Positions 32,399 to 43,124 of a DNA stretch of 64,000 nucleotides are shown piece after piece (position 1 is the first letter of the stretch; every line of letters begins with the position of its first letter). Under the pieces are notes generated by a model, which was not told where the DNA came from, did not search any database, and saw only the letters and a program-made list of their open reading frames with translations. A program made the translations under genes and the position numbers. Source of the DNA: Gonocerus acuteangulatus. Its lineage: Eukaryota > Arthropoda > Insecta > Hemiptera > Coreidae. The stretch lies in assembly GCA_946811695.1 (NCBI GenBank), contig OX328125.1:45303845-45367844 (forward strand), written 5' to 3'.

Positions 32399-32405
32399 TG
32401 CCTCA
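31786..32405 (+). CDS. Penelope-like reverse transcriptase end plus start of GIY-YIG domain
   Basis: Plus-strand frame. LPYLDILLIRQTDGTI and WYTKPTYSGRLLNFHSSHP are the end of the Penelope-type reverse transcriptase (palm end and thumb), followed by a thumb/linker through ARNQFPPNLIKSLVKK. A Ser/Pro-rich linker leads to GLKTTNKLKTLYTKLKDP and the GIY-YIG start with CVYQVPCQTPSC and VYIGET. It breaks off after TNKEID at about 32398, so the catalytic Glu half is absent. The catalytic reverse transcriptase motifs upstream are also missing. It is head to head with the minus copy. Confidence 0.8.
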
Positions 32406-33195
32406 TAAATAATATGTACATAGTCCTGTAAAAATGTGTTCAAATGCGTGATATAGGTAAAAATAGTAATTTTTGAGGTTAATGTATGGTTGGGGTTCCT
32501 TAATGGCCGCCTCCTGGACCCAGTATTAGTAACCCGAATTAATAAATTCAAAATAAATGTGTATTTTATTTATTTACTGTTTTAAGATTCTTTTTTTATA
32601 TCCGTGGAAGTAATTTTTTTTATTCTTTTAAGTAAATATTTACTTAATATTTATGTAAACATTTATAAAAAAAATATTTCCCTTCAGCTTTTTGAATAAA
32701 TTGAAGAAAAAAATAAAATTTTCTTTTCACAGACCATTTTTTTTTTAAAAACTTTTGTTCTTAAATCGGTCAAATACTTAAATAACACAGGGTTGTGATA
32801 CATGAATGGAAAGCTGGTTAAATGAGGAAGTTTTTCTGAAACCCGGAAATCTCAGATCCTGCTTATTGAGGAGTAACGCTGGAAAGAAATATCAATAAAA
32901 TGTAAGGAAATTTAGAATTGCCTTCTTTTGGTAAGATATACATACTTATATTCATTCATTTTTACGTTTACTCTCAACTAGTCTTATAGTAAATTTACTC
33001 AGCTTTCGATTGGTTTCACACCCTTTTTAGTAGTACCACCTGGGACGGAGCTACAACGATTATTCTTCTAAAAAGTACGTTTGTCTCGAAAACACAATAA
33101 AACGACGTTTTCTCCCTTATGGGCGAGAATTCGGGAAATTGTCATAGAACATTTTTTGTTCCCCTCACAATATGACTAGACATTTACGGGACACC

Positions 33196-33197
<2 letters not shown>

Positions 33198-33268
<71 letters not shown>
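33198..33268. repeat. (TA)n microsatellite
   Basis: About 70 bases of TA, then GTTTGTGTGTG. The preceding 32.4-33.2 kb shows no recognised feature. Confidence 0.95.
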
Positions 33269-33270
<2 letters not shown>

Positions 33271-33591
33271 TGTGTGTGTCTATATCTACATAAGTATATA
33301 TGTATATATCAGTCTCAGTGTAGGAGTGTGAGTGTGAAATCACTTCCACTATTAGAAAATAGCACGTGAAGTATATGTGGTGTATTTTTGGAGTTTACGC
33401 TATTTCCATTTTAGTTCACGAGCTCTCTTATCATAATGAGCTAACTGATATGCCGACCTCATAATGTAAACGTATAAATCATATTAAAGAAAACTTTTTT
33501 TCTTTGCTTTATGTCATTTGTCTTTGTAGCTGCAAACAGAGACATCATGATCTAGCAAAATTGCATTTGTGGTGAAACAGTTTCAGTTCCT

Positions 33592-33728
33592 TTTAGCGCG
33601 GTTCCTCCCTCCCCCATAGGGAGGAACCCCGCTTATAAGGTTGATACAATGAAACAATCCGGAAGTGCCGACAAGAAAATTTCGCGTTTCAGAACCCCTA
33701 GAGACCGAAAATAACGGTGGTTCAAATT

Positions 33729-33789
<61 letters not shown>

Positions 33790-33888
33790 CTGTTCGCTCA
33801 TTTCTGGCTTCCCTGATGGTCCGATTTTGATGAAATTTGGTACAAAAATCTGTCGTCCAATTTGAAAGGTCAAGTTCGTTATATATAT

Positions 33889-33934
<46 letters not shown>

Positions 33935-34233
33935 TAATATATATATGTATATATATATATATATATATTTATATATTTATATATATGCATATACACATAA
34001 ACATATACACGCACACATATGTACATATATATTCCCACATACATACACATGTGGGGTATGTATTATTAAGTAGCACTGACCGAACTCGGACAATCCCTAC
34101 CTTGCATCATCAACGGTGAACGATCTCCTCTCAACAAAATAATAACTGCTTCTATTTTAATCTTTCGAAATTAGACTAGGGATAAGAACGGCACCGCGCT
34201 AAGATGAGGCAGTTCCTGCGAGTCGGACTTTTT
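33592..34233 (-). mobile_element. Family F element, copy F4, internally deleted
   Basis: Read on the minus strand it has an intact 5' end (AAAAAGTCCGACTCGCAGGA at about 34233) and an intact 3' hairpin plus GCGCTAAAAGG at 33592. Between them only the first part of the Penelope insertion, two (TA)n tracts (33731-33785, 33884-33970) and the 3' block from AACGAACTTGACC onward remain. The middle of F and the hammerhead have been lost, with the break at a TA tract. Confidence 0.8.
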
Positions 34234-34317
34234 AATATTTTAGTAGAAGTAGAAGATTTATGCCACAATCCTACATCTCAGGTCTATATAACTTGGGGAC
34301 ATACAAATGTTTCTGAA

Positions 34318-34620
34318 AGTACCAACGCGTAAGAAACACGAACCACTATTTTAAATTATTGGCAAGACATCTGGACTCGACTAACCGACAATAAATTATG
34401 TACAATCAAAACTACAATTCAGGACTCAAAATCCAGCTACCGAGACGACAGGCGATAAAAAAAATGTACTTGCTCGACACAAGAATATCCTATGACAGGA
34501 CCTACTTACAGAATGCAGAAGACGACACAAACTAAATATCCCACAGGATATAAACGAATTGTTGAGGGTAAACACAATATTCTCCTACTTACAGAACAAT
34601 AAACTACACTATCTCATTTG
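34318..34620 (+). pseudogene. Non-LTR retrotransposon relic: C-terminal tail after RNase H
   Basis: NYWQDIWTRLTDNKLCTIK followed by TTIQDSKSSYRDDRR matches the 'W...W...KLR.IK..I..W' stretch that follows RNase H in jockey/I-like elements. LTECRRRHKLNIPQDINELL (about 34503-34565) matches the final 'HILTEC' segment, and a natural stop follows at about 34619. The zinc-knuckle region between them is scrambled. This is only the 3' tip of an element, as expected for 5'-truncated insertions. Confidence 0.55.
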
Positions 34621-34914
34621 AAGACATCTGCTGAATAACCAGTGGCTTTCAGGCATATTACAGACATTTCCAAACCTCTGTTTATAGCAATAAGTGAATC
34701 ATATTTTCTATAGCAATGCTGGTTCATTAGACCACCAATGAGCGCAGTCGCCGTAGTAGCGATCACTTAATATAAATAAATGTTCCTTTTATTTTTCTTA
34801 TATGAGCATATTTGTGTGTATATTAGCGTATTGGTCCTAATATTTTCCTAACAATTTTCTTTTTAATAAATAATTATTTATTGTTTTAGATTATAATCTA
34901 TATGTATATATTTA

Positions 34915-34917
34915 TAT

Positions 34918-34975
<58 letters not shown>

Positions 34976-35230
34976 CTTTTTCTTTTTTTTTTGTCTGTTC
35001 GCGCTCCTGACAGCTTGGTGTGATGAAATATGGTACACATTCTTTCGTCTAATTTAAAATGTCAAGTTCGTTTACCAGCAAAATCCGTCCACCGGAACAT
35101 GTTTTTTGCAGCGAAATTCGTTACGCTTACATCATATGCTTGCAAGTTACTCGTTTTATATTATTATGTGCCTAGAAAAACGAATGAAACCATTTTTAAA
35201 GAGGTAGTTACAGCCCAACTCGTGCAACAA
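34915..35230 (-). mobile_element. Diverged F fragment, 3' internal part
   Basis: (TA)n (34915-34973), then TTTGTCTGTTCGCGCTCC, GAAATATGGTACACATTC, GTCAAGTTCGTTTACCAGCA, and AACGAATGAAACCATTTT, all F-type phrases in F order on the minus strand. The hairpin end is missing. Confidence 0.7.
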
Positions 35231-35788
35231 AAGGTAGATGTGCATTGTAGAATATGATGACGGAACTGAATTTAAGAACTTCAATAATATCACGTTCTTC
35301 ATTGTCACTGTATAAATAACACTAAGGTTAGTTTTTGCGTCACTGCTGATAGGTAACTTCCTTAGCCAAGGTCAACTTTCCAAATAAAAAGTTTTAAGCT
35401 AACCGGTTTGTTATTTTTATGAGGGAAGCATTTTTTTTTTTTTTTTTTAGTGTATTTATAGAATTTTAGTTAAGAAAATTTTATCGTGACGTTTCACATT
35501 CTTTTAAGAATCATACAACATTTCTTTTCCTCAGGAAAAAGTTTTTTAAAAGAATGCGTCCTTGATAACGGGCTAATATTTGTCTTGCTTTTATTCGTTT
35601 GTGCTTGATACCGAGATGATGTCTGCTGATAATCGATTCTCTTCTTCCCGGAATAGATCAAACCGTATGACGACTGTTCGATGTATTAAGTCGTAGAAAA
35701 TATTCTGTGAAGCATAATATATTTTGAACGTAGTTTCTTTAGCACATTCTGAAAGAGTGTAGCTTTTGTGGTTTCACTCATGATACTA

Positions 35789-35926
35789 TTTTAGCGCGGT
35801 TCCTCCCTCCCCCATTGGGAGGAACCCCGCTTATAAGGTTGATACAATGAAACAATCCGGAAGTGCCGACAAGAAAATTTCGCGTTTCAGAACCCCTAGA
35901 GACCGAAAATAACGGTGGTTCAAATT

Positions 35927-35987
<61 letters not shown>

Positions 35988-36155
35988 CTGTTCGCTCATT
36001 TCTGGCTTCCCTGATGGACCGATTTTGATGAAATTTGGTACAAAAATCAGTCGTCCAATTTGAAAGGTCAAGTTCGTTAACCAGCAAAATCCGCCCACTG
36101 GAAGATGGTGTTTGGGGCGAAATTCGCGCAGAAAAAATCGTAACGCTTACGTTTT
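35789..36155 (-). mobile_element. Family F element, copy F5, 3' part interrupted by F6
   Basis: Intact 3' end: TTAGCGCGGTTCCTCCC at 35789, (TA)n 35928-35983, up to GTAACGCTTACGTTTTT at about 36155. There the sequence switches to the 3' end of F6. The break falls in the oligo-A run of the F phrase CTCAAAAACGTAAGCG. Confidence 0.8.
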
Positions 36156-36292
36156 TAGCGCGGTTCCTCCCTCCCCCATAGGGAGGAACCCCGCTTATAG
36201 GGTTGATACAATGAAACAATCCGGAAGTGCCGACTAGAAAATTTCGCGTTTCAGAACCCCTAGAGACCGAAAATAACGGTGGTTCAAATTTG

Positions 36293-36327
<35 letters not shown>

Positions 36328-37105
36328 TTATATATATATTTGTCTGTTCGCTCTCTAGCTAGAAGACGGATGGTCCGATTCTGATGAAATTTCGTACAAA
36401 AATCCGTCGTCCAATTTGAAAGGTCAAGTTCGTTAACCAGCAAAATCCGCCCACTGGAAGATGGCATTTGGGGCGAAATTCGCGCAAAAAAAATCGTAAC
36501 GCTTACGTTTTTGAGTTCATAAGCTTGTAAGTACTCTTTTTATAGGCTTCTTGGGCTAGGAAAACGAATGGAACCATTTTCAAGGCGATAGCTTTAACCG
36601 TTTTCGAGAAAATTGGAAAAATAGTTTTTGAATACCGTTTTTGGTTTGGGTACTTAGAATTACGGGATTCAGTTGAAACATTATCTGCATGTTCTACTTT
36701 CATTAAAACTAATATGTTGAAAGTTTTGTTACGTTTGGAGTTAAGGAAGGGTTAGAATAAAATATTTTATGAACAGACATGAAAAGTTTTGGGAACTTCG
36801 TATACTTTCATTAATATCTCGAAAAAGGTTGAGAATCTTGGTAAACAAAAGGATACCATTAGAAAGCTTACTAAATGCTCTACAAAAAAGGTTCTGATGA
36901 AAGTTCTGATTAGGCGATGTCAATCGGAGAAATAAGTGCTTAAAACATTAAAGTAATTGATTTTGCTTATTCGAACAGTTCTTTTTGTCTGTTTCTATTC
37001 CTTGTTATTTTTTAATTGCTTATAGTTGGATAATGTATTTGACAATAAAACAGATTAGGTAAAATAAGAAAAACAATTCATTGTTAGAAATATAGCTTGC
37101 CAAGA
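36154..37105 (-). mobile_element. Family F element, copy F6
   Basis: 3' hairpin at the left, a short (TA)n (36292-36341), then the full internal block to about 37105 (ATTCATTGTTAGAAATATAG). The 5' end with AAAAAGTCC is missing. Its 3' terminus lies inside F5. 37.1-37.38 kb shows no recognised feature. Confidence 0.75.
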
Positions 37106-37384
37106 GAAAGAGATTCGATGACGTCTTTTGAATATTTTCAATTGCCTTCATGCTGTTGGTTTTTTTCTTAATTTTATTTTTCAATTGATTTTATTTGTAG
37201 AATTATTACTATAAGAAAAATGTACAGGAATATAAGAAAAATTTTGATATTTTCCAATTCTTTGAAGCGTTTGAAATGAAGTATCGGTAGAAGAGGATTC
37301 TAGGGTTCTGGCGGACCACGAGCAGGTAAAGCCATAAAACCCTTTGAACAAAGGCCGAGGAAAATATTATCCACAATGGTTACT

Positions 37385-37855
37385 TAACTGTCAACCTTGG
37401 TCTTCCTCTGCCTCCCGGCATTTCCATTGGTATGTTGTATCTTATTTCTTTGTAAAATTAATTAATTTTACTATTAGCTACTATAGTTTTCATTGGTATG
37501 TAGTTTCTTATTTCTTTGTAAAATCAATTAATGTTACTATAAGCACCTTTACGTATATAAACTTCAGTAAAATAGCCTTTTTTTTCTTCTTTTTCTGTTA
37601 TGTTTCTATTGATTTTCATTCTACTCATTCTAAGAATTTAAGACGAAATTCTTCTTTTATAATAAGTTAATTGTATTTATAGTTCTGTTACTTATCTCAA
37701 TTATAAACTTTTTTTTTGTTTTTTTTTTTTGTTTCTGTATTAATTTCTGTTTTTCTTGTCATTTTAGCTGACGAAGGCTAAAACAAAGCGACGAAGCTTT
37801 TTAACAAAAATCTTATTGAGGTTTCTTTAGCCGAATCCCCACCGTTCCATCTTTA
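37385..37855 (+). mobile_element. Penelope-like 3' end, truncated copy
   Basis: Matches the 3' region of the minus-strand GIY-YIG element at 31165-30719 in opposite orientation: CAACCTTGGTCTTCCTCTGCC, repeated TATTTCTTTGTAAAATYAATTAAT, the hammerhead position at 37768, and AGCCGAATCCCCACCGTTCC at the end. It has no coding sequence. Confidence 0.7.
37768..37798 (+). ncRNA. Decayed hammerhead motif
   Basis: CTGACGAAGGCTA is kept, but stem II and the GAAAC box are lost (AAACAAAGCGACGAAGC). It should be inactive. Confidence 0.5.
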
Positions 37856-37889
37856 CTTATCATCCATCTTCATGGGAAAAATATTATCT

Positions 37890-37977
37890 GTTTCTATTCT
37901 AAGCTTTTTAAACGACAATAGGGATATGAACAGGAACCGCGCTAAGATGATGCAGTTCCTGCGAGTCGGACTTTTTG
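37890..37977 (-). mobile_element. Family F element, 5' end only (F7)
   Basis: Read on the minus strand it starts AAAAAGTCCGACTCGCAGGA, TTAGCGCGGTTCC, and GTTCATATCCCTA, then diverges. It abuts the F8 phrase GAACTC at the oligo-A run. Confidence 0.7.
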
Positions 37978-37986
37978 AGTTCATAT

Positions 37987-38234
37987 CGTCGATACAAAAG
38001 CAAACTAACGAATATGAAAAAATGCATCTTTCATTGTCCATATTTAATAATTTCTGCTGGACTTATTTACGGCAAATTCTTCAACCTGACTTCACTCTAT
38101 TAAAGGGAAAGTATTCCACTATCAAAAGGTCAAATCTGCCGAATATTTGACTCCAAAAAAAAGTTATGAATAAATACTTTTCAACTCTGAAAAGTGTTGA
38201 TTTTCATATTCGTTAGTTTGCTTTTGTATCGACG
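37987..38234. mobile_element. MITE with 34-bp inverted ends inserted in F8
   Basis: Perfect 34-base inverted repeats (37987-38020, 38201-38234) beginning CGTCGATACAAAAGCAAACT. It sits in F8 between GAGTTCATA and GCTTGTAAG. TA on both sides fits a Tc1/mariner-type TA duplication. The core of about 180 bases is non-coding. Confidence 0.7.
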
Positions 38235-39374
38235 GTATGCTTGTAAGTACTCGTTTTGTAGGCTTCTTGGCCTAGGAAAACGAATGGAACCATTTTTAAG
38301 GCGATAGCTTTAACCGTTTTCGAGAAAATTGGGAACATAGTTGCTGAATAACGTTTTTGGTTTTGGTACATAAAATCATGTTCAAATTTTATCAAAACTA
38401 ATATCTTTAACTTTTGGTTACGTTTGGAGTTAAGGAGGGTTAGAATAAAATATTTTATGAACAGACATGAAAAGTTTTGGGAACTTCGTATATTTTCATT
38501 AATATCTCGAACATGGTTGGGAAATTTTCATAAGTGGATAGAAACTATTTGAAAGCTTTCTAAATTCTCTACAGAAAAGATTCTGAAACAAGTTTTGATT
38601 AGGTGATGTCAGTCGAAGAAATAAGTGTTTAAAACTTCAAATACGTCTGTTTAGTTCTTATGAACGGGTGTTTGTCGTAATTTTTGTCTCTTTCCCTTAG
38701 TTTTTTATTGATTTTTATTTTTGTAATTTCTTATGTTAGGAAAATGTATTTGTGTGTAAAACAGGATAGGTAAAATGAGACCAATTTTCTATTGCTAGAA
38801 ATAATGAAAAGTTTTGGGAACTTCGTATAATTTCTTAATATCTCGAAAACGGTTGAAAATCTTGGGAAGCGAAAGGTTACCATTCGAAAGCTTACTAAAT
38901 GCTCAACAAAGAATGTTCTGACAAAAGTTTTAATCAGGCGATGTCAATCGGAGAAATAAGTGCTTAAAACATTAAAGTAATTGATTTCGTTTATTCGAAC
39001 GGTTTTTTTGTCTGTTTTTATTCCTTGTTGTTTCTTAATTGCTTATAGTTGGATAATGTATTTTACAATAAAACTGGTTTAGTAAAATAACAAAGCAATT
39101 TATTGTTAGAAATATAGATTTCCTAGATTCCAAGACCTTGTAACTAGCGGGACCCTTTCTAGTGTTGACCGACCCTTCCAGGTAAGATCGTAAATCAAGA
39201 CCATTCAAGACTGGTGGAACCTAAATAATAACTGATTCTATTTTAATCTTTAGGCGATTCGCCAAAGTTGCGAAGCCTTATCAATAAATAAATATTTTAA
39301 TCTTTCCAAATTAGACTAGTGATAAGAACGAAACCGCGCTAAGATGATGCAGTTCCTGCGAGTCGGACTTTTAA
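38235..39374 (-). mobile_element. Family F element, copy F8, 5' two-thirds
   Basis: Read on the minus strand it runs from AAAAGTCCGACTCGCAGGA (39374) through the repeated blocks to GCTTGTAAGTACTC, then the MITE, then GAACTC. The Penelope insertion is absent. A short non-LTR-like tail (about 39254-39297) is inserted near the 5' end. The (TA)n tract and the 3' hairpin are missing where F7 begins. Confidence 0.75.
39254..39297 (+). mobile_element. Short non-LTR 3' tail inserted in F8
   Basis: GGCGATTCGCCAAAGTTGCG, then TTATCAATAAATAAATA, flanked by TATTTTAATCTTT copies on both sides (about 39239 and 39292), which look like a target duplication. It is an extremely 5'-truncated LINE insertion. 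Confidence 0.6.
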
Positions 39375-39482
39375 AAAATGCCTTCTCATCGTCCCCCAGA
39401 CTACATACCGAAATGACAACCGTTGAAATGTTGTTTTCTGATCGGTTTCATATAGTATTTCCTACAAATGTGTGTTTTATGT

Positions 39483-40172
39483 ATACAGGCTGATTCAGGT
39501 CTAAGTAGCCAAACTCTAGGGGGTGATTGTAGACATAATTTCCAACAAAAAAGTTCATTTCAAGTATGGTCCGATTCCGAAAGGAAAAGGAGCTATGCCC
39601 AATTTCCTGTTTTTTTAACGTAGTCATGTTTTTTAATGAATAAGAAAGGATTGCTCAAAAACTATTCGAGATAATTAAATTCTAATTATGCCATCATAAA
39701 ATAGACAAAAGTTCCTTTAAAAATACATTAATTTAATTCATTAAAACTATTATTAAAAGATACTTTCTGGGCGTCCAATAACGCACTTCTCTTTTTATCA
39801 ATGAATCAGAGTATTTTCGCGATTTTTTTCCTCGGCCCTCTAAAGGACTACAGATTCAATACTTACAGGAAAACTTCTACATTTAGTAAGCATTAAATCT
39901 ATAAAAATGAAGTGGAGGTTTATTAGGGAATAAATTAAACGATTGGCTCCCTTTTGTCAAAAAAATGTGGAATCTAGTTTTGTTACTTCCAAATACCTTG
40001 TGTGAAAAAATGAAAAATTATCCATTTTTTAATGGCGAAACTGTGGGTATCCATTGTCCATTCCGAAAGCAATAAATATAACTGAATGAAACGATTGGAA
40101 AAGTTTTTCATTTGAGAGATCTGTTACATTTCATGTTTTTCAATTTTTCATTGATTTATGTTTGATGTGGAT
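39483..40172 (-). repeat. Family Y repeat, copy 2 (inverted)
   Basis: Inverted match to 24560-25245, starting ATACAGGCTGATTCAGGTC. The two copies differ at scattered single bases. 14 kb separates them. Confidence 0.75.
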
Positions 40173-40218
40173 GTTACTAAAACTACATTTTTTATAATAT
40201 AATGTGTTTTAATTTTTT

Positions 40219-40262
40219 CCGACGTTTTGGCTTGAAATTCAAGCCTACACTAGGCCTGTAAA
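40219..40262 (-). ncRNA. Decayed hammerhead motif
   Basis: Minus strand: stem II GGCTTGAATTTCAAGCC is perfect and CGTCGG is kept, but the core boxes read CCTAGTG and CAAAAC. It should be inactive. Confidence 0.45.
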
Positions 40263-40577
40263 ACAAAGAGGCCAGGGTTAATACTAATTTATATACAGAA
40301 GAAATGAAAGGATAAACATTATACATGGGCGAGGATGAATGATACATTTGGTAAATGTGTGTTATAGCTAGAGCTTAAATTAAAGGTAGATTAATAGAGA
40401 TTTAAAACTTAAATGGTTGCTATAGAAATAAATATAAAGTAAATAAGTACAGGATGAAAATGGGTTTACCGATCAGGTGAGGGAGAACTCCGTCTTACGT
40501 ATGTCTAATCTTCTACCACTCTTACCTTAATGGGCGATTAAAAATTGGAACTTGATTACAAGTGGTAACATCGGAAA

Positions 40578-40582
<5 letters not shown>

Positions 40583-40627
<45 letters not shown>
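40583..40627. repeat. Poly-A tract of 45
   Basis: Longest pure A run in the window. It lies inside the hammerhead-type fragment. Confidence 0.9.
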
Positions 40628-40629
<2 letters not shown>

Positions 40630-41189
40630 ATTATCTTTTAAAAGATGTAGTTTTATTAGATACCAAGACCGAACCCTCATCAAATCTACCTCTCAGAAGA
40701 TTTTTGCTGTAGTAAGTACGGATTGATGCAGAGGCCCGTGGAGATGCGAGAGGCTCGAAATGCCACACCGGCCGGCATGTTATTCTGCCTGGGAATGGTT
40801 GTTATTGAAGGAGATATCTAATCAGCGGTAATGGTTTTTTCCATAATACTCCCGGAATTCGGATAGTGATCTTAATTGTCTGGAAACTCCTGTAATAGCT
40901 CATTATTAACTTGTAAGGCTTTGTGTAAAGGCTTCCATGTATTGATGCTGTTAGTCTGACTTTCAACTATACATATGCTCTTTGTGTAAGTAGTTTAGCA
41001 AAAAAAAGGCCATGTAAATTATAGAATAACATATAAAGCTAAATGTACATATTGTATATTCACTTTTTTAAATACAAATTTCTTCTTCATCTTCTGTTAG
41101 TCTAACTCATGTAGTCATCGGCGTCGGGTGTATGCAGAAAATTTGCACAATCAGAAACCTTTTGCACTTTGACTCACATTATTAGTACA

Positions 41190-41925
41190 TTCATTCTGAT
41201 GTAGCAAAAATCAACTAAATCATTGACGAATCTATTAAATTTTACTTATGAATAATTAGTCATAGGATAAAATATTATCAGGATTAGTCATGATTAAACT
41301 AATCTCTTTAGTCACACCTCAAGTTAATTATTAGCAGTAGGTCACATTAATCATTGTAAGTGAAAGTAGTCATCAATCTATCGTTTGTCATCAATCATTG
41401 ATAGTCCCTGTAGTAATGATTGACATGACTAATAAGTAAATAATTTTGGCTTTAGTCTAATACCAACTTGTTTACTCATACACATTGGGGTTTGGAATTC
41501 CTTCATGAAGCAGTTCTGATTTATTTATCTTTTGAACTGACTGTTCAAAAGATAAAACAGGATTGTTTAAACCAGTGAACGTGAAAAATATGGAGTCTTG
41601 TTATTACAAAGCTGTGATTACAGGTGTAATTATGGTTACTATTACGACCAACATTTAAAATGTTGGTCTTCTATTTTAATGATTATTCCTAAATTGGTAT
41701 GGCGTTAATCATCAATCATGAATCAATGCCTGTTTCTAGTCATTAATCATTAATCTTTGTACGCTTAGTCTGATGACTAGTCGTTAGGTATGTATTCATT
41801 AATCATTTATCATATGGTAAAAAATTAGTTAGTCGTTAGTCATGGAGGAAAAGGATTGATCAATCATCAATCGTTAGTCTTATTCCGAATACTCATTTAA
41901 TCATTAGTCAAAAATGAACCACAGT
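41190..41925. repeat. Diffuse TAATCA/TGATTA-rich region
   Basis: A dense scatter of ATTAGTCAT, CATTAATCAT, TCATCAATC and related words on both strands, without a fixed period. Two small perfect hairpins lie inside (TATCTTTTGAAC/GTTCAAAAGATA at 41526-41554, and GACCAACATT/AATGTTGGTC near 41649-41671). No genes. Confidence 0.55.
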
Positions 41926-41984
41926 TCGCCCTACTCTGCGGACCGGGGCCCTGAAAATTGTAATCAAAGTCAACATAGTCCAGT

Positions 41985-42185
41985 CAACAAACAGTTATAG
42001 ATGGACATTTTTGGAACAAAATATTTGACTTCGTAACTTTGTTTGGGCTGGATTGGAGGTGAACATATCAAAAGTCGCTCGTAGCCTTTGTGCCGGGGGG
42101 GAGGGGTGTTTAGAAGGTCCCTTTTTTCGGGTTTTCACTTATATCTCGGAAACCCTGCGTCCGAGCGACATGACTATTCTACAAT
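41985..42185 (+). repeat. Family W unit, partial copy
   Basis: GTTATAGATGGACATTTTTG to CGACATGACTATTCTA, including GTAGCCTTTGTGCCGGGGGG and TATATCTCGGAAACCCTGCG. This is a direct copy of the blocks inside the palindrome, ending where the left palindrome arm begins. Confidence 0.75.
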
Positions 42186-42384
42186 TTTACTCCGGGGATT
42201 GTCTGACGCTAAGGTCGTCTCTATTTTAAAGGGACGCTTTAGAATAGGTTTCCTGGAAAATGGATCTCTGCTTTCTAGTTCGGTCATTCAAAGAGATAAA
42301 TTGGTACAAACATAAATACATGAGTAAATCCTAACAGAGAGACGGTGGAGGTTTCTTATAGAAACATTAGCTTTTAAAGCATGA

Positions 42385-42475
42385 ACTAATCAAACTGAAT
42401 AAAATATGGGAATCAAACCTAAGACCTTAGGCTCAGAGTGCTCTTGTAATAACCCTCAAGGCCTCCGGACTTTTT
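42385..42475 (-). mobile_element. tRNA-like SINE head in left palindrome arm
   Basis: ATGGGAATCAAACCTAAGACC is the complement of a tRNA B-box region (GGTTTGATTCCCAT). The mirrored copy is at about 45350-45420 on the plus strand. Confidence 0.45.
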
Positions 42476-43124
42476 TTAGCATGCATCTATAGAATAAAAA
42501 TTAAGAGAATAAGCTCTAATAATTAAATATTACTGTAATAGTATAGGTATGTAGTATTTTCAATAGAAGGATCGGGAATTCGATTGTTCTAAAGATAACC
42601 TTTTTTCTAAGTCTGCACCTGACGCGTTTCACACTTAGCCCAAGGACAAGTCTATGTAACTTTTCTTATCAAATAAACTACGCCGAGTCTCAGGGACTTA
42701 TTTACTTTTATTTAAAATGTCAACACTTTCAAAAAATCTTTCAGTAATAAGAATGTTAACAAAAAAAGTCAATGTCCCATAAGCTGTATAGCAAAGCAAA
42801 TTCTTCAGCAAGTTGGTTAGTATAGATCACATTACTACACATAAACAAAACACATTACGTACTGATAAATCAAACGTTTAGATCCAACACAAAACACCTT
42901 CCTTCGGGCAATTGCCCTAAAAAACAAATAAACAAAACAAACAGCAACGCGTTTCCCATTAGTTGGGCACAAGTTATGCCCATTTTTGTTGCAAGGAAGC
43001 AAATAATACGCAAAAAATGCTTCGGTAGTATGAAACGATAAACGTGCGGTACTGTGGTTGCTAGGGACAGCATAGCCTTAAATGTGGGTAGTTCCCTTAG
43101 TCCACTGTCAGTCCAGTCAACGAA

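Larger units (their letters stand above)
40172..40690 (-). mobile_element. Penelope-like fragment with inverted ends and poly-A
   Basis: ACTAAAACTACATTTTTTAT at the left and AAAAGATGTAGTTTTATTAG at the right form an imperfect inverted repeat. A decayed hammerhead lies at 40219-40262 on the minus strand, and a run of 45 A at 40583-40627 lies inside. CAAGACCGAACCCTCATC at the right is the same end phrase as in the other hammerhead fragments. Confidence 0.5.

Noticed and set aside
33583..34050. Long open frames rich in Tyr and Ile (also at 3087, 15912, 17756, 28692, 30095, 35778, 46564)
   Set aside because: They are translations of (TA)n tracts flanked by F-element sequence; no domain, no start context, and the same on both strands.
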